A stretch of DNA of 64,000 nt from Actinoplanes sp. L3-i22 (GTDB taxonomy: Bacteria > Actinomycetota > Actinomycetes > Mycobacteriales > Micromonosporaceae), in contig NZ_AP024745.1 of assembly GCF_019704555.1 (NCBI RefSeq), forward strand, positions 8,502,501-8,566,500. The letters are read 5' to 3'. Under the pieces are notes generated by a model. The model ran no database searches. It was not told the origin of the DNA and saw only the letters and a program-made list of their open reading frames with translations. Shown here piece after piece: positions 49,631-58,078 of this stretch. The position numbers were made by a program, and so were the translations under genes. Positions within the stretch are counted from its first letter, which is position 1, and every line of letters begins with the position of its first letter.

Positions 49631-50889
49631 GCCGCGACCGGGGCCTTGTGGAACGCGCCGTTCTGCATGATCGCGACCAGGTTGGCCTGGTCCTGGAGGA
49701 GGCGCAGGTCCTCGGCCGGGTTGCCGCGCACCACCAGGACGTCGGCGGTCCAGCCCGGCTTGAGCATGCCGAGGTTGCCGAAGTCGACCAGCTCGCCGCC
49801 GAGCTTCGTGGCGGCGACCAGCATCTCGAGCGGGGTGTAGCCCAGCACGTCGACGAAGAGCTGCAGGTCCCGGGCGTTGCGGCCGATCGGGTTGTTCGGG
49901 AAGCCGTAGTCGCCGCCGGGCAGCGCGCGGATGCCGCGCTTGCGGATCTCCGGGTAGATCCGGGCCATGCCCTCCAGGGCGGCGACCGAGCCCATCTTCT
50001 CGGCCACCTCGCGGGTGATGCCGAACTCCTCGCCCTCGTGCACGTTGGCGTAGATGATGCCCGGCGCGGGCGAGACGAAGACCGTGTCCTTCACCGATTC
50101 GAGCAGGTCCAGGGCCTCCTCGTCGGCGTACGTGCAGTGGTAGATCGACCGGAAGCCGGACCGGACCGCGATCTTCACCGACTCGGCCGACTGGGCGTGA
50201 CAGTTCAGCCAGACGCCGGACTCGCGGGCCTGCTCGCCCGCGGCGGCCGCCTCCTCCGCCGTGTACTGGGTGATCTGGGAGCCGCCCGGCACGAACACGT
50301 CGTCGTTGCTGAGCAGGAACTTCACGCTGTCGTAGCCCTGCTTGGCCATGTCCCGCACCCAGCGGCGGCAGGCGTCCGGCCCCTGCCAGTCGGGCTCGAC
50401 GTGACCGTCCGGCCGGACCGGGTGGTTGTCCCGCTCCATGCTCGCCGCGCGCATCCGCGGGCCCGGCACGACGCCCGCCTTGATCTTGTCGCGGAGGATC
50501 ACCTCGACCGGCATCGGCAGGAGCGAGCCGGCCGAGTACGCCGAGGTGAAGCCGTGGTCGAGCAGGATCCGGGCGTTGCGCTCGGCGCGCGCCAGCTCGG
50601 ACTCCAGGCCCTCGATGTGGTGGAAGAAGCTGACGTCGAGCGGCGGGTTGAAGGACGGGTCGATGTGCCCGACCGCGGACGGGAACGTCAGGTGACAGTG
50701 CGACTCGATCATGCCGGGCATGACCGTGCAGCCGGTCGCGTCGACGAGCACGTCGCCCGTCTCGTGCTCGTCGCGCCAGCCGGAGCGGACCTCGGTGACC
50801 CGGTCGCCCTCGACGACGACCTCACCGGGGGCCGGGGCCGACCCCGAACCGTCGAAGACCAGACCGTTGGTGAACACCGTGCGCGCCAT
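49627..50889 (-). CDS. Imidazolonepropionase-like amidohydrolase
   Basis: 420 residues. Metal ligands: MIESHCHLTFP, NCHAQSAES, YHCTYADEEA and GGDYGFPNNP. The prolidase/imidazolonepropionase-like subgroup cleaves cyclic or linear amides. First gene of a two-gene unit with the alpha/beta hydrolase and directly behind the IclR-type palindrome at 50900. Confidence 0.85.
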   Translation of the reverse strand: MARTVFTNGLVFDGSGSAPAPGEVVVEGDRVTEVRSGWRDEHETGDVLVDATGCTVMPGMIESHCHLTFPSAVGHIDPSFNPPLDVSFFHHIEGLESELARAERNARILLDHGFTSAYSAGSLLPMPVEVILRDKIKAGVVPGPRMRAASMERDNHPVRPDGHVEPDWQGPDACRRWVRDMAKQGYDSVKFLLSNDDVFVPGGSQITQYTAEEAAAAGEQARESGVWLNCHAQSAESVKIAVRSGFRSIYHCTYADEEALDLLESVKDTVFVSPAPGIIYANVHEGEEFGITREVAEKMGSVAALEGMARIYPEIRKRGIRALPGGDYGFPNNPIGRNARDLQLFVDVLGYTPLEMLVAATKLGGELVDFGNLGMLKPGWTADVLVVRGNPAEDLRLLQDQANLVAIMQNGAFHKAPVAA

Positions 50890-50899
50890 GTCCCGCCAC

Positions 50900-50914
50900 T
50901 TTCACTAGGTGAGA
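50900..50914. promoter_or_regulatory. IclR-type operator, site A
   Basis: TTTCACTAGGTGAGA, one mismatch from the palindrome TTTCAC-N3-GTGAAA, ten bases upstream of the amidohydrolase start. Confidence 0.7.
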
Positions 50915-51059
50915 ATCACTTTCCAGTGTGTGTTACCCGAGTGTTTCTCGGTCCGCCCGGATGTGTCAACCGCCACAAGATCTTTCAGCCGGTGGGCCCC
51001 GATCTGTGGACATGCACAGCCGGCGGGCTTAATGTCGCGGCAATCACATTGAAACTCAC

Positions 51060-51074
51060 TTTCGCCTAGTGAGA
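51060..51074. promoter_or_regulatory. IclR-type operator, site B
   Basis: TTTCGCCTAGTGAGA, two mismatches from the same palindrome, 21 bases upstream of the transporter start. Confidence 0.65.
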
Positions 51075-51095
51075 ACGCTGCCCGGGAGGCCCCGT

Positions 51096-52391
51096 ATGTC
51101 GTCCACCTCGGTCATCCCGCCTGATGACTCGGTCCTCCCGCCTGATCAAGATGTTCGGCCGCCCGCGCCCCACCTTGAGAGCAAGCTGCTGGTCCCGGCG
51201 CTGGTGCTGGCCGCGTTCGGCCTCTACTTCGCCAGCCTGACCCCGCAGATCGTCACGCTCGCGGTCCGGATCACCGAGATCGACCCGGACGGCAAGACCG
51301 TCGCGCTCTCCACCGTGATCCTGATCGGCGCGCTGATGTCGATCCTGTCGCTGCCGCTGTTCGGCGCGCTCAGCGACCGGACCCGGTCCCGCTTCGGCCG
51401 CCGCCGCCCGTGGCTGGTCGGCGGCGCGGTCACCGCCCTGCTCGGCCTGATCGTCGCCGGCAGCGTGCCCACGATCGCCGGCGTCGCCGCGGGCTGGGCG
51501 CTCGGCTCGCTCGGCGCCAGCGCCGCGTTCGCCGGATTCCTGCCGCTCATCCCGGAGTTCGTCCCGGACCGGCTGCGCGCCCGGCTCTCCGGCCTGATCG
51601 GGTTCGTCGTCGCGCTCTCCGTCCTGAGCGGCGTCCTGCTCGGCGCGAAACTCGTCCACCAGCAGCTGCTGATGCTGGCCGTGCCCGGCGTGGTCGCGGT
51701 CGCCGCCGCGGCCTTCCTGGCCCGCGTGATCCGGCACGTCGACGGTCCCGCCGTGGGCGATTTTCCGAGCTTCGGGGTACGGGAGTTCGCCGCCAGCTAC
51801 TGGCTGCGGACGAACGGCGACCGGGACTTCGCGTGGAACTGGGTGAGCCGCTTCCTGATCGGTCTCGCCTACGTCGGGGTGCAGACCTACGCGACGTACT
51901 ACCTGACCGACACGGTCGGCATGTCGATCGACGACGCCACGGCGAAGTACGCGACGTTCACCGCGATCTCGACGCCGGTCTCGGTGGTCTGCTTCCTGCT
52001 CTCCGGCTACCTCTCCGACCGGCTGGGCCGCCGCAAGGCGTTCGTCACGGTCGGCGCGATCATCCTGGCCGCGGGGCTCGTCGTCGCCTCGGTGACCCAG
52101 TCGCTGACCGGCTTCCTCGCCGCGTGGCTGATCCTCAGCGTCGGCCAGGCGATCTACCTGACCGTCGACATCGCGATCGCCGCCGAGGTGGTGCCGGACC
52201 AGGCGCACGCCGGCAAGGCGATGAGCGTCTACCAGGTGGCGACGCTGCTCCCGAACGTCGGCGCCCCGATCGTCGCGGTCGCCGTGCTGGCCGCGAGCGG
52301 GTCGAGCAACTACCCGGTGTTCTTCGCGGTCCTGGCCGTGCTGGGCCTGCTCTCCGCCGCCACCATCCTGTTCGTCCGCCGCATCCGCTGA
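51096..52391 (+). CDS. GPH/MFS-type transporter of the catabolic cluster
   Basis: 431 residues from the ATG preceded by GGGAGG. Twelve membrane segments; SDRTRSRFGRRRPWLVGG is the loop 2-3 motif of the GPH (glycoside-pentoside-hexuronide) group, and SDRLGRRKAF is the second-half copy. It probably imports the substrate degraded by the neighbouring enzymes by proton or cation symport. Divergent from the amidohydrolase, each with its own IclR-type site. Confidence 0.85.
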   Translation: MSSTSVIPPDDSVLPPDQDVRPPAPHLESKLLVPALVLAAFGLYFASLTPQIVTLAVRITEIDPDGKTVALSTVILIGALMSILSLPLFGALSDRTRSRFGRRRPWLVGGAVTALLGLIVAGSVPTIAGVAAGWALGSLGASAAFAGFLPLIPEFVPDRLRARLSGLIGFVVALSVLSGVLLGAKLVHQQLLMLAVPGVVAVAAAAFLARVIRHVDGPAVGDFPSFGVREFAASYWLRTNGDRDFAWNWVSRFLIGLAYVGVQTYATYYLTDTVGMSIDDATAKYATFTAISTPVSVVCFLLSGYLSDRLGRRKAFVTVGAIILAAGLVVASVTQSLTGFLAAWLILSVGQAIYLTVDIAIAAEVVPDQAHAGKAMSVYQVATLLPNVGAPIVAVAVLAASGSSNYPVFFAVLAVLGLLSAATILFVRRIR

Positions 52392-53102
52392 CCCACCCCG
52401 CACGCAGGCCCGCACCCAGCCTCACACGCAAGCCGGCGCCCAGCCTCACACACAGGCCGGCGCCCAGCCTCACACGCAGGCCGGCGCCCAGCCTCACACC
52501 CAGGCCGGCGCCCAGCCTCACACCCAGGCCGGCGCCCAGCCTCACACCCAGGCCGCCCACACGCAGACCACCCGCAGGCCTCCCGCACGCAGGGCCACCT
52601 GCACGCAGGCCCCCGCACGCAGGCCGGCGCCCACCCCGGGCGCCGGCCTCGATGCGCTTTCCGGCTGGCACTCAGGGCTGCTCCCGGGCGGAAATACAGC
52701 CGCGAGCGCCAGCCGCGCCCGCGCCCCGCGACGAGCCCGGACCCCGGCCGTGCTCGCGCCAGCGGCCGCCGCCCCGGCCACCGCCCCGGGCTCGTCGCGG
52801 GGCGGGCTACGAGGACGGGCGGGCTGAGCGGGCGGGCGGCCAGCACGAGCGTGAGGGCGCAGCGCGAGCCGCAACGACCACCGGGCGAACGCCAGCGTGA
52901 GGGCGCAGTGCGGGCCGCGACGGCCACTGGGTGAACACGAGCGTGCGGGCGGGCCGCGACGGGCGGTGGGTGAACACGAGCGTGCGGGCGGGCCGCGACG
53001 GGCGGTGGGTGAACACGAGCGTGCGGGCGGGCCGCGATGGGCGGTGGGGGGACGTGGAACGGGCCGGCCCGGGTGGGCCGGCCCGTGTGGTGGGGTTCGG
53101 GG
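52392..53102. repeat. Two minisatellite arrays (24 bp and 39 bp) in a gene-free stretch
   Basis: At about 52400-52565 a 24-bp unit GGCGCCCAGCCTCACACCCA plus GGCC is repeated about six times. At about 52929-53046 a 39-bp unit starting GGTGAACACGAGCGTGCGGG is repeated three times. Both keep reading frames open on both strands, but no ribosome site is present. No gene is supported here. Confidence 0.85.
53059..53086 (-). terminator. Terminator of the SDR genes
   Basis: Perfect 12-base arms 53059-53070 and 53075-53086 with loop GGGT, 17 bases after the SDR stop on the minus strand. Confidence 0.75.
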
Positions 53103-53888
53103 TCAGGCGCCGACCATGTTGTAGCCGCCGTCGGCGATCATGAAGCCGCCGGTCATGTGGGCGGCGTCGTCGGTGGCCAGGAACAGGGCGGCGCCGGCCA
53201 GCTCGGCCGGGCCCGGGATGCGGCCCATCGGGGTCATCGAGCGCAGCTTGTCGCCGCGGCCGGACTTCCAGTCGTCGCGCTTGAGGGTGGCCTCGGTCTC
53301 GATGAAGCCGGGGGCAAACACGTTGACCCGGACGGACGGGGCGAAGGCGGCCGCATAGGACTTGGTCAGGCCGATGATCCCGTACTTGGCGGCGGCGTAC
53401 TGCGGGGCGCGGGCGCTGCCGCGGACCACCACCGTGGAGCCGATGTTGACGATGTTGCCGTGCCCCTGCGCCAGCATCCGGGCGCCGAACTCGTGGACGC
53501 AGAGCAGCGTGCCCTTGATGTCCACCTCGAGGACGTGGTCGATCGAGTCCTCGGTGATGTCCCGCCAGGACATCTGGTCGCGGGCCACGTCCCCGACGTT
53601 GTTGATCAGGACGTCGAGGCCGCCGAACACCTCGAACGCCTCGTCGGCCATCCGCTTGATGTCGTCCCAGCTGGTGATGTCGGCCTGGAACAGGAACGCC
53701 TCGCCGCCGATCGCCTGGATCCGCTCCACCGTCCGGGAGGCGCCGTCCTTGGAGCTGCGGTAGTGCACGCCGACCCGGGCGCCCTCCTGGGCCGCACGGA
53801 ACGCGATCTCCGCGCCGAAGCCGGTGCCGGCCCCGGTGACCAGCACGGACCGGCCGGGGAAACGCTGGGTGATGACAGGACTGGTCAC
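53103..53888 (-). CDS. SDR-family oxidoreductase (1)
   Basis: 261 residues. Cofactor loop VLVTGAGTGFG, NNVGD, catalytic serine in NIGSTVVV and Y-A-A-A-K in QYAAAKYG. HYRSSKDG after the second strand suggests NADP preference. Starts 33 bases after the second SDR gene on the same strand, so both are in one transcript behind site C. Confidence 0.9.
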   Translation of the reverse strand: MTSPVITQRFPGRSVLVTGAGTGFGAEIAFRAAQEGARVGVHYRSSKDGASRTVERIQAIGGEAFLFQADITSWDDIKRMADEAFEVFGGLDVLINNVGDVARDQMSWRDITEDSIDHVLEVDIKGTLLCVHEFGARMLAQGHGNIVNIGSTVVVRGSARAPQYAAAKYGIIGLTKSYAAAFAPSVRVNVFAPGFIETEATLKRDDWKSGRGDKLRSMTPMGRIPGPAELAGAALFLATDDAAHMTGGFMIADGGYNMVGA

Positions 53889-53921
53889 GATCCGACTCCT
53901 AAATCGAACGAAAAGGAAGAA

Positions 53922-54680
53922 CTAGACGAGCGTGCGGCCGCCGTCGATGTACACGACCTGGCCGGTGACGAACGCGGCCCGGTCGGACGCGAGGAACGTG
54001 ATCGCGTCGGCCACCTCGGCGGGGCGGCCGAGCCGGCCGGCCGGGACCAGGGATTCCAGCTTCTCCCGGTTCCCGTCCTTGTCGAGGTAGGCCTTGGTCA
54101 GATTGGTCTCGATGTAGCCGGGCGCGACGCCGTTCACGGTCACCCCGTGCGGCGCCCACTCCCGGGCCATCACGCGCAGCAACTGGTTGAGGCCGCCCTT
54201 GGTCGCCGCGTACGGCGCGTGGTTGGCGTGCGCGAGCAGTCCGGAGACCGACGAGCAGTAGACCATCCGCCCGTAACCCTGCGAGACCATCAGCTTGCCG
54301 ACGGCCTGACCGGTCCAGTACGCCGTCGACAGGTTCAGGTTCACCACCGTCTCCCAGTCGTCGTCGTCCAGCTCGACGACGGGTTTGCGCACGTTACGGC
54401 CGACGGCGTGCAGGAACACGTCGATGCCGCCGAGGACGGAGACCGCCTCCCCGACGAGCGCGCGGCAGGCTGACGCCGTACGCAAATCGGCTTGAATGGT
54501 GTGGATCTCCGCCCCTGCCTCTTTGGCCCTGAGCCGCACCGCCTCGAGGTGGTCCGCATCGACGTCGGCGACCAGCACCCGCGCCCCGGCCAGCGCCAGC
54601 GCCTGCACCCCGGCCCCACCAAGACCGCCCGCGCCGACCACCAGGGTGGGACGCTCACGTAGTTGCAACCAGTCGGACAT
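53922..54680 (-). CDS. SDR-family oxidoreductase (2)
   Basis: 252 residues. Cofactor loop VVGAGGLGGAG, VADVDADH (acidic residue favours NAD), catalytic YCSSVSG and YAATKG. Two SDRs in succession could carry out successive oxidations of a hydroxyl intermediate. First gene of the minus-strand unit behind site C. Confidence 0.9.
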   Translation of the reverse strand: MSDWLQLRERPTLVVGAGGLGGAGVQALALAGARVLVADVDADHLEAVRLRAKEAGAEIHTIQADLRTASACRALVGEAVSVLGGIDVFLHAVGRNVRKPVVELDDDDWETVVNLNLSTAYWTGQAVGKLMVSQGYGRMVYCSSVSGLLAHANHAPYAATKGGLNQLLRVMAREWAPHGVTVNGVAPGYIETNLTKAYLDKDGNREKLESLVPAGRLGRPAEVADAITFLASDRAAFVTGQVVYIDGGRTLV

Positions 54681-54738
54681 CGGCCCTCACCGTCTCGAAG
54701 GAGCCGGCGCGAGAAGCTGCCGTCTCAAGACACTTGCC

Positions 54739-54757
54739 ACTTTCACCAGGTGAAAGT
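54739..54757. promoter_or_regulatory. IclR-type operator, site C (perfect 19-bp palindrome)
   Basis: ACTTTCACC-A-GGTGAAAGT lies in the shared region between the SDR unit and the IclR gene, so one site can serve both. It is the strongest match of the four. Confidence 0.85.
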
Positions 54758-54832
54758 AGGTTTCTTGCAACAACGCTAGACCGCGGCACGGACCTCTGTC
54801 CAGCCGCGCGGGACAGAGAGCCGAGGACATCC

Positions 54833-55624
54833 ATGCCCCCGAAGAAGGACGCCGAGAAGCCCGAGTACCGGGTCGAGGCCCTGGCCAAGGGCCTGCGGAT
54901 CCTCTCGCTCTTCAGCGAGCAGCGACCGACCTGGCGGGTCAGCGACATCGCGCCCGCGGTCGGGATGCCGCTGCCGACGGTCTACCGGGTGGTGATGACG
55001 CTGACCTCCGAGGGTTATCTCGACCATCTGCCGAACGGGGACTACCGCCCCGGCGTGCGGGTGCTCACCCTGGGCACCGCCGCGCTGCGCAGCCTGGACC
55101 TGGTCGAGCTGGCCACGCCGCGGCTGCAGCAGCTCGGCCAGGCCACCGGGGAGACGGTCAACCTGGCCGTGCTCACCGTCGACCAGGTGCTCTACCTGGT
55201 CCGGCTGCGGAACTCGGACCTGGTCACGGCGAACATCCAGGTCGGCTCGACGCTGCCGGCCGTGCACACCTCGATCGGCAAGCTGCTGCTGGCGTACCTG
55301 GACGAGGACGACCTGAAGTCCCGGGTCACCCCGACCTCGTTCGCCCGGCTGCACGGCCCGAACGCGAAGGTCAGCCTGGACGAGCTGCACGACGAGCTCG
55401 CCAAGATCCGGGCGGACGGCTGGGCGATGCAGGACGAGGAGCTGGCGTACGGGCTCCGCTCGGTCGCCGCCCCGGTCCGCAACGCCAAGGGCACCGTGGT
55501 CGCCGGGGCGAACCTGGCGGTGCAGTCCCGGGACTGGTCCACCCAGCGCATCGTCCGCGAGCTGAAGCCGCTGATCAGCGAGGCCTGCCACGACATCTCC
55601 GCGCTGCTGGGACACCAGGAGTGA
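54833..55624 (+). CDS. IclR-family regulator of the catabolic cluster
   Basis: 263 residues from the ATG preceded by GAGGA. N-terminal winged helix: LAKGLRILSLFSEQRPTWRVSDIAPAVGMPLPTVYRVVMTL. C-terminal ligand domain: LPAVHTSIGKLLLAYL and SVAAPVRNAKGTVVAGANLAV. Its stop overlaps the start of the next gene. The shared palindrome before all units of the cluster makes it the most likely common regulator. Confidence 0.92.
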   Translation: MPPKKDAEKPEYRVEALAKGLRILSLFSEQRPTWRVSDIAPAVGMPLPTVYRVVMTLTSEGYLDHLPNGDYRPGVRVLTLGTAALRSLDLVELATPRLQQLGQATGETVNLAVLTVDQVLYLVRLRNSDLVTANIQVGSTLPAVHTSIGKLLLAYLDEDDLKSRVTPTSFARLHGPNAKVSLDELHDELAKIRADGWAMQDEELAYGLRSVAAPVRNAKGTVVAGANLAVQSRDWSTQRIVRELKPLISEACHDISALLGHQE

Positions 55625-56220
55625 GGCTCGGCAAGTTCCGCCCGGAGGAGCTCGACGACGACCAGCGCGCGGTCTACGACGCGATCGCGGGCGGCCCGCG
55701 GGCGAGCGGCTCGGCGTTCCGGCTCGTCGACGCGGACGGTGGCCTGGAGGGCCCGTTCAACGCGATGCTGCTGCAACCCGGGCTGGGCGGCGCGCTGCAG
55801 GAACTGGGCAGCGCGGTGCGCTACCGCACCGCGATGACCACCCGGGCCCGGGAGATCGCGATTCTCACGGTCGCCCGGGTTTGGCGTTCCGACTTCGAGA
55901 GGTACGCCCATGAGGCCGTGGCCGCCGCGGCCGGGTTCACCACCGCGGAGTTGCGGGCGCTGCGCATCGGGGACGGCACCGCCTTCGCCGACCCGGCGGA
56001 CCGCCTGATCCTGGACCTGTCGACCGCCCTGGCCGAGCGGGGCGACCTGGCCGACGACGAGTTCGCGGCCGCCCGGGACGCGCTCGGGATGCCGGTGTTG
56101 TTCGAGCTCACGACGCTGATCGGCTACTACTCGACGCTCGCCCTCCAACTGCGGGTCTTCCGCGTCGCGGCACCTACGGCCCTTGACACTCCGGCCTCGG
56201 CGACGGAGGATTTTTCTTGA
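55621..56220 (+). CDS. Carboxymuconolactone-decarboxylase-like protein
   Basis: 199 residues from a GTG overlapping the IclR stop (GTGA). TTRAREIAILTVARVWRSDFERYAHEAVAAAAG is the CMD/AhpD-like core; the CxxC redox pair of AhpD is absent, so a decarboxylase or hydrolase-like role is more likely than a peroxidase one. Co-transcribed with IclR. Confidence 0.8.
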   Translation: MRLGKFRPEELDDDQRAVYDAIAGGPRASGSAFRLVDADGGLEGPFNAMLLQPGLGGALQELGSAVRYRTAMTTRAREIAILTVARVWRSDFERYAHEAVAAAAGFTTAELRALRIGDGTAFADPADRLILDLSTALAERGDLADDEFAAARDALGMPVLFELTTLIGYYSTLALQLRVFRVAAPTALDTPASATEDFS

Positions 56221-56231
56221 ATGAAACAAGC

Positions 56232-56246
56232 TTTCACACAGTGAAA
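56232..56246. promoter_or_regulatory. IclR-type operator, site D
   Basis: TTTCAC-ACA-GTGAAA is a perfect palindrome 42 bases upstream of the first FAH gene. A second inverted repeat GCTCAGT-GAA-ACTGAGC lies at 56251-56267. Confidence 0.8.
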
Positions 56247-56287
56247 ACAAGCTCAGTGAAACTGAGCGCGGTGAAAACGAGGCGAGC

Positions 56288-57172
56288 ATGCGACTGGTGA
56301 CATTCGACGAGGGACGGGTCGGCCGGATCGAGGGCGACGAGGTCGTCGAGCTGGCGGTCGGCTCGACCCGGGAGTTCTTCGAGCGCGGCGGCGTGTCCGC
56401 GTCGATCGGCGAGACCGGCGAGGTGCTGCCGCTGGCCGGCGTGCGGCTGCGGGCGCCGATCCAGCCGAAGAAGTTCTTCCACACCGCCGGCAACTTCGCG
56501 GTGCACCACCGGGAGCTGGCGAAGGTGAACTGGTCACACCCCGTCCACAAGGGGATCGTGTTCTTCCAGAACGTCGACGCGATCATCGGCCCGGAGGACG
56601 ACATCGTCTACCCGGAGGGGCTGACCAAGGAGCTGGACTACGAGCTGGAGCTGGCCGTGGTGATCGGGAAGTCCGGTCGCTGGTTCGGGCCGGAGGAGGC
56701 CGGCGACTACATCGCCGGTTACACCGTGTTCAACGACATCACCGCGCGGGACATCCAGCGGCGGGAGATGCAGTCCGGGGTCTTCTCCTTCTCTAAGGGC
56801 ATCGACACGTTCTGCCCGATCGGGCCGTGGATCGTCACCGCCGACGAGATCGCCGACCCGCACGACCTGAACATGGAGCTGCGGGTCAACGGGCAGGTCC
56901 GGCAGTCCGGCAACACCTCGGACATGGTGCTCAAGCTGCGGGATCTGGTCGCGTTCCACTCGCCGCAGGGTTACTCGGCCGGCGACCTGATCACCACCGG
57001 GACGATCTCCGGGGTGGCCGCCGTGCAGCCGAACCCGTTCGACTTCTACCTCAAGCCCGGTGACGTGGTCGAGGCCGAGATCCAGGGCGTCGGCCTGCTG
57101 CGGAACACGGTGGTGCCGTGGAAGTCGGCGCACGACACCGAGCCGTACGCCAGCTCGATCTACGCCGACTGA
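56288..57172 (+). CDS. FAH-family hydrolase (1)
   Basis: 294 residues. Metal ligands are in DYELELAVVIGKSG and the fold core continues YTVFNDITARDIQRREMQSGVFSFSKGIDTFCPIGPW and TGTISGVAA. Members cleave carbon-carbon bonds of beta-diketo acids (fumarylpyruvate, 2-keto-3-deoxy acids). GAGG precedes the ATG. Stop overlaps the second FAH gene (TGATG). Confidence 0.88.
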   Translation: MRLVTFDEGRVGRIEGDEVVELAVGSTREFFERGGVSASIGETGEVLPLAGVRLRAPIQPKKFFHTAGNFAVHHRELAKVNWSHPVHKGIVFFQNVDAIIGPEDDIVYPEGLTKELDYELELAVVIGKSGRWFGPEEAGDYIAGYTVFNDITARDIQRREMQSGVFSFSKGIDTFCPIGPWIVTADEIADPHDLNMELRVNGQVRQSGNTSDMVLKLRDLVAFHSPQGYSAGDLITTGTISGVAAVQPNPFDFYLKPGDVVEAEIQGVGLLRNTVVPWKSAHDTEPYASSIYAD

Positions 57173-58005
57173 TGCGGTTCGGGACGCTTTCCGGGCGGCT
57201 GGTCCTGGTCGACGGCGACCGCGCGCTCGATGTCGAGAAGCACAGCGGCGGCCGGTTCGCCGCGGACGTGAACACCACCCTCGCCCACTTCGGGGAGTTC
57301 TCCGCGTGGGCGGCGGGCGCGGACTTCGCCGCGGCCGAGCCGTTCACCGAGGCCGAGCTGGGCGCGCCGTCGCCGCATCCCCGGCAGGTGTTCGCGGTGG
57401 CGCTCAACTACCGCCCGCACGCCGCCGAGGCCGGCTTCTCGGCGCCGGACGAGCCGCTGCTGTTCACCAAGTTCCCGTCCTGCGTGACCGGGCCGATCAC
57501 CGAGGTGACGCTGCCGCCCGGCAAGCCGGACTGGGAGATCGAGGTGGTCGCGGTGATCGGGACCGGGGGCCACCGGATCCCGCGCGAGCGGGCCTGGGAC
57601 GCGGTCGCCGGGCTGACCGTGGGCCAGGACCTGTCCGAGCGGGCCGTGCAGCTGCAGGGCAAGCCGGCGCAGTTCTCGCTGGGCAAGTCGTTCCCCGGGT
57701 TCGGGCCGACCGGGCCGGTCGCGGTCACCTCGGACGAGTTCCCGGACCGGGACGACCTCGGGTTCGAGTGCTACCTCGGGGACGAACGGGTCCAGTACGG
57801 GCGGACCAGCGAGATGATCTTCGCGGTGGACGACCTGGTCGCGCGGATCTCGGCGGTGTGCCCGCTGCTGCCCGGGGACCTGATCTTCACCGGGACGCCG
57901 GCCGGGGTGGGGAACCGGAGGGAGCCGCCGCGTTACCTGCAGGCCGGGGAACTGCTCGTGAGCCGGGTGGACGGGATCGGGGAGATCCGCCAGCGGTTCG
58001 TGTGA
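57172..58005 (+). CDS. FAH-family hydrolase (2)
   Basis: 277 residues. VFAVALNYRPHAAEAG, WEIEVVAVIGTGG, LTVGQDLSERAVQLQGKPAQFSLGKSFPGFGPTGP and FTGTPAGVG match the family; the first ligand set is E-I-E-V rather than E-L-E-L. Sequence differs strongly from the partner, so the two may form a hetero-oligomer or act on successive intermediates. Confidence 0.85.
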   Translation: MRFGTLSGRLVLVDGDRALDVEKHSGGRFAADVNTTLAHFGEFSAWAAGADFAAAEPFTEAELGAPSPHPRQVFAVALNYRPHAAEAGFSAPDEPLLFTKFPSCVTGPITEVTLPPGKPDWEIEVVAVIGTGGHRIPRERAWDAVAGLTVGQDLSERAVQLQGKPAQFSLGKSFPGFGPTGPVAVTSDEFPDRDDLGFECYLGDERVQYGRTSEMIFAVDDLVARISAVCPLLPGDLIFTGTPAGVGNRREPPRYLQAGELLVSRVDGIGEIRQRFV

Positions 58006-58012
58006 GCTGACG

Positions 58013-58035
58013 CCGTACCGAAGCAATCGAAGCGG
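58013..58035 (+). repeat. Dispersed 20-bp element, copy 1
   Basis: Identical over 23 bases to 31406-31428. It lies directly between the FAH stop and the terminator hairpin, overlapping the hairpin by three bases. Confidence 0.7.
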
Positions 58036-58063
58036 CCCGGACCGACAGCGGTCCGGGCCGTTT
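58033..58063 (+). terminator. Terminator of the FAH genes
   Basis: CGGCCCGGACC (58033-58043), loop GACAGC, GGTCCGGGCCG (58050-58060), then TTT. Confidence 0.85.
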
Positions 58064-58078
58064 CCGGTCTGCTGGAGC

